Assembly: GCA_947473445.1 (NCBI GenBank)
Contig: CANJEU010000150.1
Coordinates: 1 to 5,828, forward strand
Source: Fidelibacterota bacterium
GTDB lineage: Bacteria > Pseudomonadota > Alphaproteobacteria > Rhodospirillales > Rhodospirillaceae
Reading direction: 5' to 3'
Length of the DNA stretch: 5,828 bases
Positions 1 to 3,995 of this stretch are shown in pieces. Both the position numbers and the translations under genes were made by a program. Below the pieces are notes generated by a model that had not been told where the DNA came from, did no database searches, and saw only the letters and a program-made list of their open reading frames with translations. Positions within the stretch are counted from its first letter, which is position 1. Every line of letters starts with the position of its first letter.

Positions 1-992
1 ATCTTCTCGGCCTGGGTCTGCAGACGGCCGTCGAGGGTGGTGTGAATCACAAGATCGCGGTCGAGCGAGCCGACATAGGCTTCCGCCTGGCCCACGACCC
101 AATCGGCAAAATGGCGGCCATAGATCGTCGGGTTGATGACGCCTTTGAGTGTCGGGCTCGCGTTCTTGCGGGCCGCCGCGCCCTGCTCGGCGGTCAGAAC
201 GCCGGTTTCGACCATGGTCGATAGAACGACTTCCGCGCGGGTCTTGGCGAGGTCGGGATCGCGCACCGGGTTATAGCGGGAGGGGGCTTTCAAAAGGCCG
301 GCCATCATGGCGGCCTGGTACACCGTCAGGTCTTTGGCCGGCCGGCCGAAGTAGCGCTGCGCTGCCGCTTCGATGCCGTAGGTCCCAGCGCCGAAATAGA
401 CGCGGTTCAAATAGAGGCTGAGAATCTCGTCTTTGCTGAAGCGCTGCTCAAGCTTGATGGCCAGCAAGGCTTCGCGGATTTTGCGCGCGAGCGTGCGGTC
501 GGGCGTCAGGAACAGGTTCTTGGCCACCTGCTGGGTGATGGTCGAGCCACCTTGCGCCACTTGGCCGGCCTGCACGTTCACAACAATCGCACGCAGCAAC
601 GCGCGCGGGTCCACGCCCATATGTTCATAGAAGCGCCGGTCTTCCACCGCGATCACCGCGCCCGGCACGTGGGCCGGAAGCTTGCGCAGGTCGATGGACG
701 GACCATAGATGTCGCCGAAATTGGCGATCTCCCACGAACCGGAGTCCACCACTTTGATATTGGGCTTACGCGTCAGGATCGCTTCATCGACAGCCGGCAA
801 GCCTAAGGCGAAGAAGCCGAGCACCCCGGCGCCGAGGGCGCCGAGCAGGATCAGTGCGGCAAGGGCATTGGACAGCAACGTCCCGGCCAGAACGAGACCA
901 CGACCAGTCTTGGCACCTTTGCTGGCCTTCTTGCGCGGACGATCTTCATCGTCCTCGCCGTCGCCTCCGGATTTGCGCCGCTTCGATGGCAT
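1..992 (-). CDS. Class A penicillin-binding protein (bifunctional peptidoglycan glycosyltransferase/transpeptidase), N-terminal part, 3' end off window
   Basis: This gene builds cell wall: the GT51 domain polymerises lipid II into glycan strands on the periplasmic face of the inner membrane, and a transpeptidase domain, outside this window, would cross-link the peptides. The frame is open from ATG at 992 to the left edge (330 codons). Residues 1-31 form a charged cytoplasmic tail (MPSKRRKS, then an acidic patch, then RPRKK), followed by one hydrophobic segment at about 32-66. GT51 motifs appear in order: EDRRFYEH at 117-124, QGGSTITQQ at 147-155, KNLFL at 158-162, RKIREALLAIKLEQ at 170-183, and LYLNRVYFGAGTYG from about 193. 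The two expected catalytic glutamates are E117 and E174. Their spacing of 57 equals that of E233/E290 in E. coli PBP1b, as I recall those numbers. TTLDGRLQTQAEK near the edge is the usual linker into the transpeptidase. An AGGGG at 1009-1005 lies 12 nt before the ATG, a rather long spacing. The family is secure, but which PBP paralogue (1A-like or another) cannot be decided without the C-terminus. Confidence 0.95.
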   Translation of the reverse strand, partial: MPSKRRKSGGDGEDDEDRPRKKASKGAKTGRGLVLAGTLLSNALAALILLGALGAGVLGFFALGLPAVDEAILTRKPNIKVVDSGSWEIANFGDIYGPSIDLRKLPAHVPGAVIAVEDRRFYEHMGVDPRALLRAIVVNVQAGQVAQGGSTITQQVAKNLFLTPDRTLARKIREALLAIKLEQRFSKDEILSLYLNRVYFGAGTYGIEAAAQRYFGRPAKDLTVYQAAMMAGLLKAPSRYNPVRDPDLAKTRAEVVLSTMVETGVLTAEQGAAARKNASPTLKGVINPTIYGRHFADWVVGQAEAYVGSLDRDLVIHTTLDGRLQTQAEK

Positions 993-1022
993 CTTAAAAA
1001 AGAACCCCTGACAGCCGCGGTT

Positions 1023-1049
1023 TTGACGGCTAAATACGGCGGTTATAGG
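1023..1049 (+). promoter_or_regulatory. Possible sigma70-type promoter for the H1-like/RHH gene
   Basis: TTGACG (1023-1028) is a good -35 match. TATAGG (1044-1049) is the best -10 candidate, but the spacer is only 15 nt, so the pair is sub-optimal. The predicted start near 1056 faces the minus-strand promoter candidate at 1053-1061, so the two divergent transcripts would overlap by some bases. Weak evidence. Confidence 0.25.
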
Positions 1050-1052
1050 GCT

Positions 1053-1061
1053 AGTATATCA
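1053..1061 (-). promoter_or_regulatory. Possible extended -10 promoter for the penicillin-binding protein gene
   Basis: Read on the minus strand, this is TGATATACT, a TG-n-TATACT extended -10 element with 5 of 6 matches to TATAAT. It would start transcription near 1046 and give a leader of about 54 nt before the ATG at 992. No good -35 is seen 16-18 nt upstream, which is tolerated for extended -10 promoters. This is a motif match by eye only. Confidence 0.35.
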
Positions 1062-1073
1062 CAGAACTCTACT

Positions 1074-1080
1074 GAAGGTG
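1074..1080 (+). promoter_or_regulatory. Ribosome binding site deciding the start at 1085
   Basis: GAAGGTG lies just before the ATG at 1085, with 6 nt between GAAGG and the start codon. It favours the MAKAKKK start. Both minus-strand genes at 2661 and 3901 show the same 6-nt spacing. Confidence 0.7.
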
Positions 1081-1084
1081 CTCC

Positions 1085-1492
1085 ATGGCCAAGGCCAAAA
1101 AGAAAGCCGCGAAAAAAGCCGTCAAAAAATACGCCAAGCCCGCCTCGCGCAAGGCCGTGAAGAAGAAGACAATTGCAAAGCGAAAGCCGGCGGCGGCAAC
1201 GCGCGGCAAGAGCATCAAGCGCGCCGTAAAGAAGAAGTCGAGCCCCCGTGGTCCGCGCCGCGCCAGCCGCGCGCCGCAGGGTGTGCAGCTCGGGGTTTCG
1301 CTCGATCTTGATAACCGCCTGCGCGACCTCGCCACGCAGATGGAAAAGAGCCTGGAAGAAATCTTGATTCAGGCGCTGACGGAATTCGCCGACAATTGGG
1401 AAGACCACTTGAACACGGTCAAGACTCTCAGTGCCGGTGACGACCGTATGCAGCTCGCCGTCCGCATGGATGACGACGACGCCACGCCCTGA
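1085..1492 (+). CDS. Histone H1-like basic tail fused to a ribbon-helix-helix-like domain; putative nucleoid-associated DNA-binding protein
   Basis: A 135-residue protein with three parts. Residues 1-65 hold 20 Lys, 8 Arg and 15 Ala, with no acidic residue before D74; this resembles the AKKA/KKA repeats of eukaryotic H1 tails and bacterial H1-like proteins (Hc1, AlgP type). Residues 67-109 fit a ribbon-helix-helix fold: a short strand (VQLGVSLD), a first helix with L75, L79, L82, A83 and M86 on one face, a turn with S89, then a second helix (EEILIQALTEFADNW). The end is acidic, with DDDD at 129-132. RHH proteins bind DNA as dimers through the strand, while H1-like tails bind DNA with little sequence preference, so I infer a dimeric nucleoid-associated or regulatory protein. 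The RHH call is by pattern, not by search. An antitoxin role seems less likely, since no toxin-like gene adjoins it. It is divergent from the penicillin-binding protein gene and convergent with the glycosylase gene, whose stop lies 14 nt away. Confidence 0.8.
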   Translation: MAKAKKKAAKKAVKKYAKPASRKAVKKKTIAKRKPAAATRGKSIKRAVKKKSSPRGPRRASRAPQGVQLGVSLDLDNRLRDLATQMEKSLEEILIQALTEFADNWEDHLNTVKTLSAGDDRMQLAVRMDDDDATP

Positions 1493-1500
1493 CGGCGTCG
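1477..1500. other. Inverted repeat at the convergent gene ends
   Basis: CGACGCC (1477-1483) and GGCGTCG (1494-1500) can pair as a 7-bp GC-rich stem with a 10-nt loop that contains the stop codon of the plus-strand gene. No T tract follows on either strand, so this is not a clear intrinsic terminator. It may slow or end the two converging transcripts, or be chance in GC-rich DNA. Confidence 0.25.
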
Positions 1501-1506
1501 CAGCGG

Positions 1507-2661
1507 CTACATCTCCAGGGTAAAGCGCTTTTCCGCGAGCACTTTACCGTTCGCCATCACCTCGACTTTATGCGCGCCGGGATAATAGACCCGGGTCGTG
1601 ATGGGCCGGATGGCGTGCTTGCGCGAAAGCGTGATGGTTTCCCCGGGCGCCAGGGTGAAGGCCTTCCATTTGAAGACCTTCGCGGAGCTTCCGCTTTTCT
1701 TGCGGTGGTGCACCACATAGTCGAGCACGATTTTTTGGGCTGTGCGCGCGGTGCTGACCAGCCGCACTTTCAAGGTCAGCGCATTGCCGAAGGTGAGGGC
1801 CGCCGGACTGAGCGCGAATTTCTCAAGCGTGACCTTGGCGTCGGGGGCATACCCCAGCGCCTCCAGGGTGGGGCGATGGCCGGCCTTAATGAGCGTGCGG
1901 CAGGCGTGACGCACGAGACGCGCGCGCTCCGGGCTTGCCTCCTTCAGCCAGCGTGATGCAAGCGCCGCCACCAGTTCGGGATGATCCTTAGCGATATCGT
2001 TGATGCTGTTAGCGACCGAACGGCGCACATAGTCCGAGGGATCATCGCGCAGTAATTCGAGCAGCGGCAGAATCGGCGCGGGGTCTTTCACGAAGGCTTT
2101 GAGCTGCATGCCCCACGGCAAGCGCGGGCGCGTGCCTTCCGACACCAGGCGCCGGACATGAGCGTTCTTGTCCTTGGCCCAGCGCGCCAGCACGCGCAGC
2201 GTTTCCTCGGGATACCGCGCGATGAAAGGCCGGATCGCAAATTCCGAGGTGCTGCGGATTGTCAGCTCACGCAACGTGGCCAGCGAGTCTTTGAGATGAC
2301 CAAGACCGTTCGCCGCCACATATTCCCCGAACGGCAGGATTGCCCAACCGGCGATGCCTTTGCCTTGATCAGGATGGAGTTCGCCGTCCGGACCAAGCGG
2401 CCGCAACGCGCCGGTCACGATGCGCAGCGCCTTTGGCACGTCGGCCGGCAGCCGCGCGCCAAGGGCCGCGGCGATCTGATGGGCGCGTTGTTTGAGCTCG
2501 AGCGCTGAGAAATTATGAAGCGCCGCCGCCGTAAAGGCCTTTTTGTCGAAGCCCGGCCATGCGCGGTGGAGATGGTGGGCCATCTCCTCCACCAGTTTGC
2601 GATTGAAAAAATCCTTGAAGGCCGACGGCGTCGGCTCGGTGCGCGCTTTTGAGTCCGGCAC
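1507..2661 (-). CDS. alkC: DNA alkylation repair protein, AlkC-type 3-methyladenine DNA glycosylase with C-terminal Ig-like domain
   Basis: AlkC/AlkD-type glycosylases remove cationic alkylated bases such as 3-methyladenine (AlkC also 3-methylcytosine) without flipping the base, using HEAT-like helical repeats that clasp the duplex. With the GTG start the protein has 384 residues. Residues 15-50 (FKDFFN, then HNFSALELKQR) begin the helical array. Hallmark stretches are WAILPFGEYVAANG at 106-119, TSEFAIRPFI at 138-147, HVRRLVSEGTRPRLPWG at 168-184 and DPSDYVRRSVANSINDIAKD at 207-226. About residues 275-384 are beta-rich (LTLKVRLVS, KIVLDYVVHH, GAHKVEVMANGKVL) and match the Ig-like domain that separates AlkC-alpha from the shorter AlkC-beta. 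The frame continues upstream to ATGs at 2691 and 2802. I prefer GTG at 2661 because GGGGGGAG (2675-2668) lies exactly 6 nt before it, whereas the upstream ATGs have no SD and would put a terminator hairpin beside or inside the coding region. Assignment is from recalled family features, not a search. Confidence 0.88.
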   Translation of the reverse strand: MPDSKARTEPTPSAFKDFFNRKLVEEMAHHLHRAWPGFDKKAFTAAALHNFSALELKQRAHQIAAALGARLPADVPKALRIVTGALRPLGPDGELHPDQGKGIAGWAILPFGEYVAANGLGHLKDSLATLRELTIRSTSEFAIRPFIARYPEETLRVLARWAKDKNAHVRRLVSEGTRPRLPWGMQLKAFVKDPAPILPLLELLRDDPSDYVRRSVANSINDIAKDHPELVAALASRWLKEASPERARLVRHACRTLIKAGHRPTLEALGYAPDAKVTLEKFALSPAALTFGNALTLKVRLVSTARTAQKIVLDYVVHHRKKSGSSAKVFKWKAFTLAPGETITLSRKHAIRPITTRVYYPGAHKVEVMANGKVLAEKRFTLEM

Positions 2662-2667
2662 GTTATG

Positions 2668-2675
2668 CTCCCCCC
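2668..2675 (-). promoter_or_regulatory. Ribosome binding site that selects the GTG start of alkC
   Basis: On the minus strand GGGGGGAG is followed by the 6-nt spacer CATAAC and then GTG at 2661. The in-frame ATG at 2691 lies upstream of this site and has only a C/T-rich stretch (CCCCCTTTCTTGTT) before it, so it is the poorer start. Confidence 0.7.
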
Positions 2676-2689
2676 GCGAGAGGCTCTTC

Positions 2690-2726
2690 ATAACAAGAAA
2701 GGGGGAAGCAAAGCTTCCCCCTTTTG
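2690..2726 (-). terminator. Intrinsic terminator after the PAL-like gene
   Basis: A perfect 12-bp stem, AAAGGGGGAAGC (2698-2709) with GCTTCCCCCTTT (2713-2724), closes a 3-nt AAA loop. On the minus strand it is followed by TTTCTTGTT, and it begins about 22 nt after the TAA of the PAL-like gene. It also has a short T run (2722-2725) on the plus strand, so it could act in both directions, although no plus-strand gene reads into it. Confidence 0.85.
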
Positions 2727-2746
2727 TTGAATACGGTCGCTTGGAC

Positions 2747-3901
2747 TTATTTGAGTGGCGTGGCCGGAACGAATTTTTGGACGCGGTAGCCGCCCGCTTC
2801 ACCGGTGAAGATATTGCCCTTCGCGTCGGTCGTGATCACATGCAAGCGCATGAACTCGCCGGCGTAGGTGCCTTGCCGGCCGAAGGTCGTGACTTCCTGT
2901 CCGTTATCGCGGCGCACGACACGGACCTGTTCGAAGTTACCGTCGGCGATGACCAAATAGGTCTGCGGCTTATCCTGCCAGATCGCCATATCGGCCACAC
3001 GGCCCGGGATGCGCAGATCGATATTGGGCATATTGTAGAGGAACTCTTTCACGAACTTGCCGCTGCTCTCGAACACCTGGATGCGCTGATTTTGGCGGTC
3101 GCAGGCGTAGACTAAGCCGTCGTTCGCGCGCACGACGCAGTGCACGGTTTCCATCTGATCGGGCAAGTTGGTTTTCGGATTTATGCCGGGCTTTTCCTTA
3201 TCCGTCGGCGGGTTCCCGTAGGCGCCCCAGTGACGTTTAAAGGCGCCGGTCTTGGCGTCGTAAACAACGATGCGGTGATTGACGTAGCCATCGGCGATAT
3301 AGGCTTCCTCGCCCTTCGCGTCGAAGACGATCTTCGGCGCTTTCGAAAGCTGGTCCTTGGCAAGGCTGCCCTTACCTAAACCTGGCTTGCCGAGTTGGAA
3401 CAGGAATTTTCCGTCGCGCGTGAACTTGATCGCGTGCCCGTCGCCTTTGGTGGCGTCCGCTTTCCCGTCGGCGCCGCGCGGGCCGTTGCCGTTCCCGAGA
3501 ATCCATACGTTGCCTTGCGGATCGACGGTCACGCCATGTTCGTTGCTGGGCCAATCATAGCCTTCGCCGGGGCCGCCCCAGGCGGCGACAACTTTTCCTT
3601 CCGGACTGAAGGCGATCACCGGCGGCGCGGGAATGCAGCACGGCGCGGCCGGCGGCGTGCGCGCGGCTTTCGTCTCGCGTTCATTGAGCGAGCGGGGGCG
3701 GTGGATCACCCACACATTGTCTTGCGCATCGACGGCGAGACCGGAGATTTCGCCCAGCGCCCAGTTGTTCGGCAGCGTCTGCGGCCAGAACGGATCGACC
3801 TTGAATTGCGGCGCGGCATCGGCGGCGATGGCCGGCGTTGTGCCTGCAAAGGCGAGAGCAAGAACGAGAAGCGATTTTCTGAGGGGTTGTGCGAAATGCA
3901 T
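2747..3901 (-). CDS. Secreted NHL-type beta-propeller, peptidyl-alpha-hydroxyglycine alpha-amidating lyase (PAL)-like protein
   Basis: The ATG at 3901 is preceded by GGGAGG with a 6-nt spacer and opens a signal peptide: LRK at 7-9, a hydrophobic core, and AIA at 24-26 with likely cleavage after A26. The mature protein should be periplasmic. Residues 50-378 hold about six NHL-like blades (LAVDAQDNVWVI, VTVDPQGNVWIL, IVFDAKGEEAYIADG and later copies). Compared from memory with rat PAL, the propeller half of peptidylglycine amidating monooxygenase, all main catalytic and zinc residues have a counterpart: R68 in VIHRPRS (R533), H122 in EHGVTVD (H585), Y206 in ADGYVNHRI (Y654), H254 in TVHCV (H690), R269 in CDRQNQRIQ (R706) and H354 in MRLHV (H786). 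PAL splits peptidyl-alpha-hydroxyglycine into a peptide amide and glyoxylate. No hydroxylating PHM domain is in the protein or window, so the true substrate is unknown. Vicinal C88-C89 is odd for an exported protein. It follows a TonB-dependent receptor gene, with a terminator between. Confidence 0.82.
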   Translation of the reverse strand: MHFAQPLRKSLLVLALAFAGTTPAIAADAAPQFKVDPFWPQTLPNNWALGEISGLAVDAQDNVWVIHRPRSLNERETKAARTPPAAPCCIPAPPVIAFSPEGKVVAAWGGPGEGYDWPSNEHGVTVDPQGNVWILGNGNGPRGADGKADATKGDGHAIKFTRDGKFLFQLGKPGLGKGSLAKDQLSKAPKIVFDAKGEEAYIADGYVNHRIVVYDAKTGAFKRHWGAYGNPPTDKEKPGINPKTNLPDQMETVHCVVRANDGLVYACDRQNQRIQVFESSGKFVKEFLYNMPNIDLRIPGRVADMAIWQDKPQTYLVIADGNFEQVRVVRRDNGQEVTTFGRQGTYAGEFMRLHVITTDAKGNIFTGEAGGYRVQKFVPATPLK

Positions 3902-3907
3902 GGCGAT

Positions 3908-3913
3908 CCTCCC
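3908..3913 (-). promoter_or_regulatory. Ribosome binding site deciding the start at 3901
   Basis: GGGAGG on the minus strand stands 6 nt before the ATG at 3901. The frame is open upstream to 4045, but a start there would overlap the receptor gene end, run through a terminator hairpin and lose the N-terminal position of the signal peptide. The 3901 start is therefore clearly preferred. Confidence 0.85.
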
Positions 3914-3945
3914 GAGGTCGGCCCTGTTACGTGAGGGCATTAGAG

Positions 3946-3979
3946 AAAAAAAAGGAGGGGCTTTTGGGCCCCTCCTTTT
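3946..3979 (-). terminator. Intrinsic terminator of the TonB-dependent receptor gene
   Basis: AAAAGGAGGGGC (3950-3961) pairs perfectly with GCCCCTCCTTTT (3968-3979) around a 6-nt loop. On the minus strand the stem runs into eight T residues (complement of the A run at 3946-3953), the textbook form of a strong Rho-independent terminator. It lies about 17 nt after the receptor stop codon and ends 32 nt before the SD of the next gene. Confidence 0.92.
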
Positions 3980-3995
3980 GTGACGTGAGCGGAGC

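Noticed and set aside
42..1011. Several plus-strand frames of 60-100 codons across the penicillin-binding protein gene
   Set aside because: The minus strand carries every GT51 motif without interruption, and the plus frames overlap each other and have no motifs.
1085..1280. The Lys/Ala repeats as a possible DNA tandem repeat or unstable tract
   Set aside because: The repetition is at the amino-acid level with varied spacing and mixed codons. No regular DNA repeat unit could be found.
1043..1408. A 121-codon minus-strand frame opposite the H1-like gene, with hydrophobic Leu/Phe-rich stretches that look like membrane segments
   Set aside because: Lys codons (AAG/AAA) read as Leu/Phe (CTT/TTT) on the other strand, so the hydrophobic look is a mirror of the basic tail. 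The plus strand has the better ribosome binding site and a sensible domain layout.
2698..2724. The perfect palindromes at 2698-2724 and 3950-3979 as possible mobile-element ends or paired repeats
   Set aside because: They differ in sequence, each sits just after a stop codon with a T-rich run, and no target duplication or transposase lies between. They are terminators.
2543..3115. A 190-codon plus-strand open frame spanning the alkC start, the terminator and the end of the PAL-like gene
   Set aside because: It runs through a strong terminator hairpin and opposes two well-supported genes. No recognisable domain or ribosome binding site is seen.
3395..3934. A 179-codon plus-strand open frame opposite the PAL-like gene
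   Set aside because: The minus strand has a signal peptide, ribosome binding site and propeller repeats, while the plus frame is low-complexity Arg/Ala/Gly sequence.
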